Assembly: GCA_013695055.1 (NCBI GenBank)
Contig: JACDBF010000048.1
Span: 1 to 5,097 of the forward strand
Direction: 5' to 3'
Length of the DNA stretch: 5,097 nt
Source: Actinomycetota bacterium
Lineage (GTDB): Bacteria > Actinomycetota > CADDZG01 > WHSQ01
The notes below the pieces were generated by a model. The model had not been told where the DNA came from, made no database searches, and saw nothing but the letters and a program-made list of their open reading frames with translations. Shown here piece after piece: positions 1-4,853 of the stretch (positions are counted from its first letter, which is position 1; each line of letters opens with the position of its first letter). The position numbers and the translations under genes are program-made.

Positions 1-509
1 ATCTTGCGCGCGTCGTACGCGATGAAGCCCTCGATCTCGAGAAGGCCGGCGCAAGATTCATTCAGATCGACGAGCCGGCGGCATCGACTCGAATGGACGA
101 GCTGGATCTCGTCATCGAGTCGATGAAGATCGTCACCGACCCGCTGAGCGCCCATACGATCACTCACATTTGCTATGGGGACTTTCACAACGCCTATCCG
201 AAGATGCTCGAGATCCCCGTGGATCAGATCGATCTCGAGTTTGCCAACTCGGACTACTCACTACTGGACGAATTTTCCGAGCACCCCTTCACGAAGTTCG
301 TGGGGCTGGGAGTCGTTGACGTTCACTCCCACGGCCTCGAGCCGGTCGACGAGATAGTCAATGGATTGAGAAGGGCCCTCAAGTACTTTTCCCCTGACAA
401 GGTATTCGTCGATCCCGACTGCGGCCTCAAGACTCGTACGGTTGAGGAAGCCCAAGCCAAGCTGGCAAACGTCAAGAATGCCGTTGATATCGTGCGCGCC
501 GAGCTCTAG
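1..509 (+). CDS. Cobalamin-independent methionine synthase (MetE C-terminal/core type), 5'-truncated
   Basis: The frame is open from the left edge (first whole codon at base 3), so the gene begins outside the window; 168 residues are visible. In the MetE family this domain transfers a methyl group to homocysteine to form methionine in the cytoplasm. The zinc and homocysteine site is complete: the H-x-C pair of the THICYG motif (visible residues 55 and 57), a Glu in DLEFANSD (79), and the Cys of the PDCGLKTR motif (140). IQIDEPA (20-26) and GLGVVDVHS are further family signatures. The C-terminal end is normal for the family. The missing N-terminus prevents a choice between full-length two-domain MetE, which uses methyl-tetrahydropteroylglutamate, and the short core-MetE type, some members of which use methylcobalamin. 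An internal ATG at 93 is not the start, because the conserved IDEPA motif lies upstream of it. It may be co-transcribed with the riboswitch and permease downstream, since no terminator is visible in 510-558. Confidence 0.9.
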   Translation, partial: LARVVRDEALDLEKAGARFIQIDEPAASTRMDELDLVIESMKIVTDPLSAHTITHICYGDFHNAYPKMLEIPVDQIDLEFANSDYSLLDEFSEHPFTKFVGLGVVDVHSHGLEPVDEIVNGLRRALKYFSPDKVFVDPDCGLKTRTVEEAQAKLANVKNAVDIVRAEL

Positions 510-558
510 AGCAGCATCGGCAGCCCCGGCCTCCGCCGCGGTAAGCTCTGAGAGACGA

Positions 559-650
559 GCGCGGGGGAGCTTCACCATCTAGGTGGAGCTGAGAGGCCAT
601 GAAGGCGACCCCACGAACCTGATCAGGCTTGGACCTGCGGAGGGAGGCGC
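559..650 (+). promoter_or_regulatory. TPP riboswitch (THI element), probably translational
   Basis: The hallmark conserved blocks are present in order: CTGAGA (589-594), ACCTGATC (617-624) and GCGGAGGGA (637-645). The helices can be drawn: P1 gcgc 559-562 with 647-650; P2 G-run 563-567 with the CCCC around 609-612; P3 568-576 with 582-590 (nine pairs, one G-U, five-base loop); P4 cagg 624-627 with cctg 634-637. A small 3-bp hairpin (gcc/ggc) follows CTGAGA. In this class TPP binds between the P2/P3 and P4/P5 arms. The Shine-Dalgarno run ggagggagg (639-647) lies inside the 3' conserved block and P1, 4 bases before the permease start. This points to TPP-dependent closing of the ribosome site rather than to attenuation; no terminator hairpin with a T-run follows. 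A possible TAnnnT -10 box at 542-547 has no good -35 partner. Confidence 0.95.
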
Positions 651-651
651 C

Positions 652-2058
652 TTGAAAGTCTTGGAGCGCGAGGACGCGCTGCCGGAGTGGGGCATAGACC
701 CGGTTCCGGTCGAAAAGCAAGTGTTGTCCGGATTCGATCTTGCCCTCCTGTGGGGCGATCTAGGCATCGGGTTATTGGTGCTCGTGACGGGCGCGCTGTT
801 GGTTCCGGCGCTCGGTTTCGGCGCGGCGGTCCTCGCGATCGCGATCGGATCGATCATCGGAGTGAGCCTTCTGGCGCTGGGAGCGCGGGCGGGGGCGGCT
901 CACGGGGTACCTACGATGGTTTTGTTCCGTCCCATCCTCGGCGTGCGCGGCTCGTGGATACCGAGTGGCCTGAACGCCCTTCAGCTCATCGGCTGGACGG
1001 GGGTCGAGCTGTGGGCAATGTCCTATGTTGCTGATCTCGTCTCACTAAGGATCTTCGGGTTCTCTGCGCGCTGGCTATGGCTCGCCATAGCTGCCGTAGT
1101 GTGCTCATGGCTTGCGTTGTGGGGGCCAATCGGCGTGACTCGCATCTGGATGAAGCGGTTCGGCGCGTGGGCGGTGGCGGGCATTTGCGCCGTCGTTTCG
1201 GTTCTGGCCCTGAGCAGGGGGGGCCTGATGGAGGCCATCCGCGCCCCGGGGGCCGGCGGCTGGCCGACCTTTGGTCCGGCTCTCGACCTTGTCATAGCGA
1301 TGCCGGTCTCGTGGTTGCCGCTTGTCGCGGATTACACGAGGTTTGCTACAAGCCCCAAGGCGGCGGCGAGAGGCACCTTCTTCGGCTATCTGATCGCCAA
1401 CGTGTGGCTCTACACACTTGGATGCATCTTGGTGCTCGGAGGCGGGACAAGTCCAGATCCGGCTGGGATCGCGGCGGGGATACTGGCCCTCGCCGGTGGC
1501 TCGATAGCCGGGATCTTGTTTCTAGTGGGGCTTCTCGTAGGCGAGACAGATGAAGCGTTCGCCGATATCTATTCAACGAGCATGAGCCTTCAGAACATCT
1601 GGCCACGAGTATCGCAACGAGTCTTTGTCATTGGCTGTGCGGCCGTCGCCACGGGCCTCGCGGGGTGGCTCACCATGGATCGTTATGAAGCCTTTCTGTT
1701 CCTCATGGGATCCATTTTCGTTCCACTGTTCGGCATTCTCATAGCCGAGTACTTTCTAGCGCCACGGCGTCTTTCGATTGAGGATATCTGGAGGACCGAC
1801 GGTCGCTACTCGTCTCGCAGCGGCGTGCGTGCGGCGGCGTTGGTTCCGTGGGTGGCCGGTTTTGCCGTCTACCACTGGATCGCGCCGACGGGGCCTGCGT
1901 GGTGGTTAAGAGCCGTTGGCGGGCTCTTTGGCTCTCCGCTAGTCGAGCGGTGGCCGTGGCTTTCTGCCTCTCTGCCTTCCTTTGCTGTTGCCCTCGCCTT
2001 GAGCTGGGCCCTCAACCGTTACACGGATAGCACCTCCTCTGTGAGCTCTTCTATTTAG
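652..2058 (+). CDS. cytX: NCS1-family permease, probable thiamine-precursor (hydroxymethylpyrimidine) transporter CytX
   Basis: An integral membrane protein of about 468 residues with roughly twelve hydrophobic segments, the usual size and topology of the NCS1 (cytosine/purine/allantoin/thiamine) family. These are cation-coupled importers of nucleobases and related rings. Family signatures seen: GIDPVP just before the first membrane segment (about 14-19), GVPTMVLFRPILG with following RGS (85-101), LNALQLIGW (107-115), SWLPLVADYTRF (220-231) and DIYSTSMSLQN (305-315). Substrate is inferred from the TPP riboswitch directly upstream: NCS1 members under TPP control are the CytX type, assigned to uptake of the thiamine pyrimidine HMP. 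The start chosen is TTG 652, behind ggagggagg; TTG 661 is the alternative. A GTG at 583 is in frame but lies inside aptamer helix P3, so it cannot be the real start. The short Ser/Thr-rich C-terminal tail looks cytoplasmic. Substrate is less certain than the family. Confidence 0.88.
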   Translation: MKVLEREDALPEWGIDPVPVEKQVLSGFDLALLWGDLGIGLLVLVTGALLVPALGFGAAVLAIAIGSIIGVSLLALGARAGAAHGVPTMVLFRPILGVRGSWIPSGLNALQLIGWTGVELWAMSYVADLVSLRIFGFSARWLWLAIAAVVCSWLALWGPIGVTRIWMKRFGAWAVAGICAVVSVLALSRGGLMEAIRAPGAGGWPTFGPALDLVIAMPVSWLPLVADYTRFATSPKAAARGTFFGYLIANVWLYTLGCILVLGGGTSPDPAGIAAGILALAGGSIAGILFLVGLLVGETDEAFADIYSTSMSLQNIWPRVSQRVFVIGCAAVATGLAGWLTMDRYEAFLFLMGSIFVPLFGILIAEYFLAPRRLSIEDIWRTDGRYSSRSGVRAAALVPWVAGFAVYHWIAPTGPAWWLRAVGGLFGSPLVERWPWLSASLPSFAVALALSWALNRYTDSTSSVSSSI

Positions 2059-2097
2059 CCCTTATCATGCGAGCCTCTATCCAGATGAGGTGAAGCG

Positions 2098-2400
2098 ATG
2101 AAGATCGAAGCCAATTGCGAGACGTGTGGCCGCACTTTCTTGTTGTCTCAGATCGGATCGGACTCCGATGCGCCTGGGCGTTGTCCCTTTTGCGGCGCCC
2201 GCTTCGCCCGCCACTATGCCTCCGTGCTCATGGAAGCAGTTCACGACGCAGAGGTGGCGGCAGCGCGTGCCGTGCACGCACTAGGACGCCTGCAGGCGAT
2301 GGAGACGGGCTTCCAGATCGACATCGAAGGCGTCCTCTCGACTCTGGCCACCCAAGTGCGGGCGCACGACGTACATGAATCATCCACTCCGAGGGCCTGA
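2098..2400 (+). CDS. Small zinc-ribbon protein of unknown function
   Basis: A 100-residue protein I do not recognise as a named family. Its N-terminal third carries two Cys pairs, CETC (7-10) and CPFC (29-32), each followed by Gly. This gives CxxC-x18-CxxC, the layout of a single zinc ribbon. The rest (about 38-90) is predicted helical, Ala-rich with regularly spaced hydrophobics, and could be a dimerisation or partner-binding helix; the last ten residues look disordered. The ATG start is backed by a Shine-Dalgarno gaggtg (2087-2092) five bases upstream. It sits 39 bases after the permease and 8 bases before the receiver-like gene, so it is probably translated in one operon with the latter. 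Zinc binding is inferred from the cysteine pattern; a role in RNA or DNA binding or as an adaptor is possible but not shown. Confidence 0.75.
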   Translation: MKIEANCETCGRTFLLSQIGSDSDAPGRCPFCGARFARHYASVLMEAVHDAEVAAARAVHALGRLQAMETGFQIDIEGVLSTLATQVRAHDVHESSTPRA

Positions 2401-2408
2401 CACTCCCG

Positions 2409-2801
2409 GTGGGGATCGACCATTCGGAAAGCACGGGGGCGGAGGTCCTGGTGGTGACGGATGATCCGATCGTTCGAGAGGCGGCTCGATTCGGCTTCTC
2501 CCATGGGACGCGAGTGGTGTTCGCGCTCGACGCCCGCCAAGCACTCGAGGCGATCCAAGATCACAAACCGTCGGTCGCAATTGTTGACCTCCAGACGGGA
2601 AGCGCCGGCGGTTTCGGTCTCATCCGAGACGTGAGAGCAACCTCAGCACTCGCAGATCTCCCGGTGCTGTTGCTGGTGGAGCGCAAGCAGGACGAGTGGT
2701 TGGCGAAGCAGGCTGGTGCGACTGCGATCGGTTGCAAGCCCATAGGGGCCGGAGATCTCGTGCGCGTAACCCTCGCGCTGCTTTCCTCAGGCACGATCTA
2801 G
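2409..2801 (+). CDS. Stand-alone response-regulator receiver domain, degenerate
   Basis: A 130-residue protein consisting of one CheY-like receiver domain and no output domain. The first strand EVLVV is followed by the acidic pair Asp18-Asp19. The phospho-acceptor equivalent is Asp60 in AIVDLQTG, and the conserved Lys is Lys110 in GCKPI. The switch Thr/Ser expected at the end of beta-4 appears replaced by Val90 in PVLLLVER, so phosphorylation-coupled switching may be altered or lost. Family members relay signals from histidine kinases by Asp phosphorylation; no kinase is in the window. Start GTG 2409 keeps the whole first strand; its only Shine-Dalgarno is gaggg 2391-2395, rather far away. 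GTG 2451 has a better one (ggaggt 2441-2446) but would cut off beta-1, so I prefer 2409. It follows the zinc-ribbon gene by 8 bases, which suggests joint expression and perhaps a physical pair. Confidence 0.8.
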   Translation: MGIDHSESTGAEVLVVTDDPIVREAARFGFSHGTRVVFALDARQALEAIQDHKPSVAIVDLQTGSAGGFGLIRDVRATSALADLPVLLLVERKQDEWLAKQAGATAIGCKPIGAGDLVRVTLALLSSGTI

Positions 2802-2847
2802 GCCCCTTCTTTCCGGAACGATTTCCCAAAGTGGCTGGTCACGGGGG

Positions 2848-2876
2848 TTGCGCGTCCTGAATTACATCCTTAGAAT
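2848..2876 (+). promoter_or_regulatory. Candidate promoter for whiB
   Basis: A TTGCGC hexamer (2848-2853) is followed after exactly 17 bases by TAGAAT (2871-2876). This matches a housekeeping -35/-10 pair with optimal spacing and sits in a locally AT-richer patch. Transcription would start near 2883 and give a leader of about 80 bases before whiB. The -10 box overlaps the second copy of a 7-bp direct repeat gaattac (2859-2865 and 2873-2879, 14 bases apart), which could be an activator or repressor site. Predicted from sequence only. Confidence 0.5.
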
Positions 2877-2949
2877 TACGAAAGTGTGATTCGGGCTCAG
2901 CGACTCTCGCGGGGGAGGACATTCGGGTCCGGCGCAAGGGATGCCGATC

Positions 2950-2956
2950 AGGAAGG
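2950..2956 (+). promoter_or_regulatory. Ribosome binding site deciding the whiB start
   Basis: aggaagg lies eight bases before ATG 2965. The in-frame ATG at 2941 has only aaggg directly abutting it with no spacer, and the purine run at 2911-2919 is about 21 bases from it. ATG 2965 is therefore the better-supported start. Confidence 0.6.
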
Positions 2957-2964
2957 TCCGGGGA

Positions 2965-3237
2965 ATGCAGAGGATCACGACCAGGCTGCTCCAGCCCGTC
3001 GAATGGCAGGGCAAAGCGCGCTGTGCGGAAGCCGATCCGGAGATTTTTTTCCCGGAGCGCGGAGGTTCATCGAAGGCGGCGCGCGCGGTTTGCGATGGGT
3101 GTGATGTGCGCGCGCAGTGTCTCGAGTACGCGCTCAACAACAAAGAACAGTTCGGAATTTGGGGTGGCACATCGGAGCGTGAGCGTCGGCGCTTGCGGAA
3201 GGAACGGACGTTGCGAAGACTGCGGACCGCGTCGTAA
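2965..3237 (+). CDS. WhiB-family iron-sulfur transcriptional regulator
   Basis: A 90-residue protein (98 if started at ATG 2941) with every WhiB hallmark. Numbered from the 2965 start: Cys20 in KARCAEADP, then CDGC (43-46) and Cys52, giving C-x22-C-x2-C-x5-C for a [4Fe-4S] cluster; FFPE at 28-31; the GIWGG beta-turn at 64-68; and a basic C-terminal tail RERRRLRK followed by more Arg, which contacts DNA. In this family the protein binds region 4 of the primary sigma factor and responds to oxygen, nitric oxide or redox state. It controls processes from cell division to stress and antibiotic tolerance, depending on the member. I cannot assign it to WhiB1-7. Length and architecture are ordinary. 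It seems monocistronic: its own promoter candidate lies upstream and a terminator candidate downstream. The histone-like gene follows on the same strand after 187 bases. Confidence 0.95.
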   Translation: MQRITTRLLQPVEWQGKARCAEADPEIFFPERGGSSKAARAVCDGCDVRAQCLEYALNNKEQFGIWGGTSERERRRLRKERTLRRLRTAS

Positions 3238-3260
3238 CGGCGGAGCGCGCGTCCAGATGC

Positions 3261-3287
3261 GATTGACCTCATTCGAGGAATCTTTTT
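3261..3287 (+). terminator. Possible weak intrinsic terminator after whiB
   Basis: gatt-ga-cctc (3261-3270) can fold back on gagg-aatc (3275-3282): eight pairs with a two-base bulge and a four-base loop, followed at once by TTTTT (3283-3287). It starts 23 bases after the whiB stop. The stem is short and only half GC, so termination may be partial. Confidence 0.45.
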
Positions 3288-3299
3288 CCTAGTGGAAAA
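3284..3299. repeat. Perfect 6-4-6 inverted repeat upstream of the histone-like gene
   Basis: ttttcc-tagt-ggaaaa is a perfect 16-base palindromic site. It overlaps the T-run of the whiB terminator candidate and lies 23 bases (centre to centre) before a second palindrome of the same geometry. It could be a dimeric regulator site or a small RNA hairpin. Confidence 0.5.
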
Positions 3300-3306
3300 T
3301 CAATGC

Positions 3307-3322
3307 TTGCACCTTTGTGCAA
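3307..3322. promoter_or_regulatory. Perfect 6-4-6 inverted repeat, candidate operator over a -35 box
   Basis: ttgcac-cttt-gtgcaa is a perfect palindrome whose left arm TTGCAC resembles a -35 hexamer. The best matching -10 (TTAATT, 3332-3337) is 19 bases downstream, longer than ideal. If this is the promoter of the histone-like gene, a dimeric repressor on the palindrome would cover its -35 box, with a leader of about 80 bases. Predicted from sequence only. Confidence 0.4.
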
Positions 3323-3409
3323 CTTCGTGCCTTAATTACACGTCGCGTGCGCGTCCATGCGTGCAGGTGATGCATGTACCGGGCAGCATGAAGTTGGCGA
3401 TAGGACGAC

Positions 3410-3417
3410 AAGGAGGT
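3410..3417 (+). promoter_or_regulatory. Strong Shine-Dalgarno fixing the TTG start of the histone-like gene
   Basis: aaggaggt is a near-perfect anti-16S match and lies seven bases before TTG 3425. The upstream in-frame GTG at 3416 sits within this site and cannot use it, so TTG 3425 is the start. Confidence 0.75.
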
Positions 3418-3424
3418 GCTGAGG

Positions 3425-3877
3425 TTGGCAGCAAAGAAGACGAACGGTCGTAGAAAGGCGACGACCGGGAAGGCTGCAGCTCGCAAAGGAGCTGCGACCA
3501 GAGCCCGCAAGACCGCGGTGCGCAAGTCCGCAGGACGAAAGGCGGCTGCGACCAGAGCTCGTAAGTCGACGGGCCGCAAGAAGACCACCGGTCGGAAGAA
3601 GACCACGGCGCGCAACGGCCGCAGGAAGGCCACCGCGCGCAAGACCACCGGTCGGAAGAAGACCACGGCGCGCAACGGCCGCAGAAAGACGACGGCGCGC
3701 AAGTCCCCAGGCCGCAAGAAGACAACGGGCAGGAAGTCCACTGCTCGTAAGTCTCCGGCTCGCAAGAGCGCGGCCCGCAAAGCAGCGGGTCGTAAGGGCG
3801 CCGCAGCGAGAACCCGCAAGACCGCAGCTCGTAAGGCAGCAGGGCGTAAGGGCGCACGCACCCGCGCTCGGAGCTAG
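3425..3877 (+). CDS. Histone H1-tail-like Arg/Lys-rich DNA-binding protein made of RK pentads
   Basis: A protein of about 150 residues with about 40% Arg plus Lys and no Asp, Glu, Cys, His or aromatic residue. After AAKKTNGRRK the whole length is a run of five-residue units [STA]-[TPA]-[AG]-R-K, for example SAGRK, STARK, SPARK, TAARK, AAGRK, sometimes with one extra Lys or an ARNGR insert. Two units begin Ser-Pro (SPGRK, SPARK), like the SPKK-type motifs of eukaryotic H1 tails. The composition predicts an unfolded, highly cationic nucleoid protein that coats and condenses DNA, comparable to Chlamydia Hc2, Bordetella BpH1 and the C-terminal tails of actinobacterial HU (HupB/HupS). Unlike the HU proteins it has no folded domain. 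Function is inferred from composition only; an RNA or ribosome-assembly role is possible. Codon choice varies between units (cgcaag, cgtaag, cggaag) except in an exact 44-base repeat. It ends in a CTAG shared with the convergent gene. Confidence 0.85.
   Translation: MAAKKTNGRRKATTGKAAARKGAATRARKTAVRKSAGRKAAATRARKSTGRKKTTGRKKTTARNGRRKATARKTTGRKKTTARNGRRKTTARKSPGRKKTTGRKSTARKSPARKSAARKAAGRKGAAARTRKTAARKAAGRKGARTRARS
3581..3684 (+). repeat. Exact 44-bp direct repeat inside the histone-like gene
   Basis: Bases 3581-3624 recur without mismatch at 3641-3684, a period of 60 bp or 20 codons. The encoded unit covers the TTGRKKTTARNGRR segment. The other pentads have diverged in codon use, so this is probably a recent in-frame duplication and a site where repeat number could vary. 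Confidence 0.9.
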
Positions 3878-4770
3878 CCGGCGAGAGCCTCTTCGAGGGA
3901 GCGGCCCGGCTGGATCAAAAGCCGGGCCGCTTGCGCGTCTGGGTTAGGCAGGTGGACCGTTGGAACCAGTCCGACGATTTCGGCGCCTTCTATCGGGACG
4001 CCGAAGGTGCGGCTGACCGAGCGCACGTCCTCGAAGGCGCGATCTATGCCCGTGCGTTGCGGATCGATGAGATTCATGGAGATCTGAGATGTGGCTTTGC
4101 TCATGGCGATGCCTATTGCTCGTACTCCCGGAGACCCGCCTCCCGAGGAGCGAACCCGCCCCGCTATTGCGACCGCCGTTTCATAGTCGCTGCGCAGCCA
4201 CACGTTGAAGGCAATGAGCGGGCCGCGCGCCCCCACGCACACAACACCGCGACGGCGATCGATTTTTCCAGGGCCGAGGTCAGGATGCAGCCCTCGCTCC
4301 TCTTTGAGGATCAGCTCTGTCAGACCTCCTCGTCGCAGATCGGGCAACTCTTTGGTTTCCCGGCGCCGGGCGGCGTAACCATAGAAGTAGACCGGCAACC
4401 GGGCGCGGCCGGCGATGCTCCGCCCCGTCGCAAAGGCGATGTCGACGGCATCGGCAACGGAAACCTCATACGCAACGATGGGGCAAACATCCAAGCCCCC
4501 GAGGCGGGGGTGCGCCCCTCTGTGTGCCTCCAGATCGATCGAGCTGGTCTCGAGGGCAAGTGATGACATCGCCGGCGGCAACACTTGTGCCGGCCCCGCA
4601 ACCGTAAAGACGCTTCGGTTGTGGACCGCGTCGGAATGGATGTCCAACACGCGTGCCCCGCTCTTTTCGATCGCATCTCCAAAGCGACCCAGAATCTCTT
4701 GATCCCGACCCTCTGAGACATTCGGTATGGCGATGGGCAAGGGGCCAGAGCTCCACAGGGTAGAAGTCAA
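3874..4770 (-). CDS. Glutamate formimidoyltransferase (formiminotransferase domain protein)
   Basis: A protein of 298 residues, the size of a stand-alone formiminotransferase domain without the cyclodeaminase half of animal FTCD. The family moves the formimino group from formiminoglutamate to tetrahydrofolate in histidine breakdown; some bacterial members instead move a formyl group between 5-formyl-THF and glutamate. Motifs: PNVSEGRD (16-23), HNRSVFT (50-56), the HRGAHPRLGGLDVCP block (83-97) holding the family's catalytic His, PVYFYGYAA, HPDLGPGKI, GARGPLIAFNVWL and the closing EIVGLVP. All expected blocks are present, so it should be active. The start is uncertain: TTG 4770 has only a weak AGG upstream, while TTG 4740 follows ggag by ten bases and would place PNVSEG six residues from the N-terminus, closer to other family members. 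No other histidine-utilisation gene is in the window. It is convergent with the histone-like gene (four-base overlap) and divergent from the DUF302 gene. Confidence 0.93.
   Translation of the reverse strand: MTSTLWSSGPLPIAIPNVSEGRDQEILGRFGDAIEKSGARVLDIHSDAVHNRSVFTVAGPAQVLPPAMSSLALETSSIDLEAHRGAHPRLGGLDVCPIVAYEVSVADAVDIAFATGRSIAGRARLPVYFYGYAARRRETKELPDLRRGGLTELILKEERGLHPDLGPGKIDRRRGVVCVGARGPLIAFNVWLRSDYETAVAIAGRVRSSGGGSPGVRAIGIAMSKATSQISMNLIDPQRTGIDRAFEDVRSVSRTFGVPIEGAEIVGLVPTVHLPNPDAQAARLLIQPGRSLEEALAG
3901..3930. terminator. Perfect 11-bp GC-rich hairpin between convergent genes, inside the transferase 3' end
   Basis: gcggcccggct (3901-3911) is the exact reverse complement of agccgggccgc (3920-3930), with an eight-base loop. 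It begins 23 bases after the histone-like stop, the usual place for a terminator, but no T-run follows on the plus strand. On the minus strand it lies inside the last codons of the transferase gene, around the AARLLIQPGRS segment. A role in stopping or stabilising the plus-strand transcript is inferred. Confidence 0.5.
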
Positions 4771-4853
4771 GCGAGCCTAAGGGACTTGGGGGCCGAAAGC
4801 GTTACCGTGGGCCCTCGCCGTCAGACACTCGGACTAGGAAAAGGCTCGGTTAG
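4771..4853. other. Divergent intergenic region, no clear promoter seen
   Basis: These 83 bases separate the outward-facing transferase and DUF302 genes and should hold promoters for both. I find no convincing -35/-10 pair in either direction. The only signal is a purine-rich stretch with aaagg (4840-4844) nine bases before ATG 4854, a plausible ribosome site. Confidence 0.4.

Noticed and set aside
503..512. 10-bp palindrome gctctagagc over the methionine synthase stop codon
   Set aside because: Self-complementary without a loop and with no T-run, so not a terminator; probably chance.
548..553. Second CTGAGA, upstream of the riboswitch
   Set aside because: No ACCTGATC or helices go with it at the right distance; the 589-594 copy fits the full aptamer.
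583..651. GTG 583 as the permease start
   Set aside because: It falls inside helix P3 of the TPP aptamer; the ribosome site at 639-647 points to TTG 652.
2802..2847. Terminator after the receiver gene (palindrome ttccggaa 2811-2818)
   Set aside because: The palindrome has no loop and no T-run; I cannot support a terminator here.
2886..3104. GTG-started 72-residue frame overlapping the whiB leader
   Set aside because: It runs out of frame into whiB and has no ribosome site or recognisable motif.
3356..3376. 5-bp inverted repeat catgc/gcatg in the histone-like gene leader
   Set aside because: Short arms and an 11-base loop; not above chance in a region rich in gcgtgc-like words.
3289..3861. 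Long minus-strand open frames (190 and 173 residues) opposite the histone-like gene
   Set aside because: They are mirror translations of the RK pentads (LRA/RPV or SCG/SDR repeats) with no ribosome site or recognisable family; low-complexity GC-rich repeats keep all frames open.
3931..4563. 210-residue plus-strand open frame
   Set aside because: It lies wholly antisense to the transferase, whose family motifs are complete, and shows no domain of its own.
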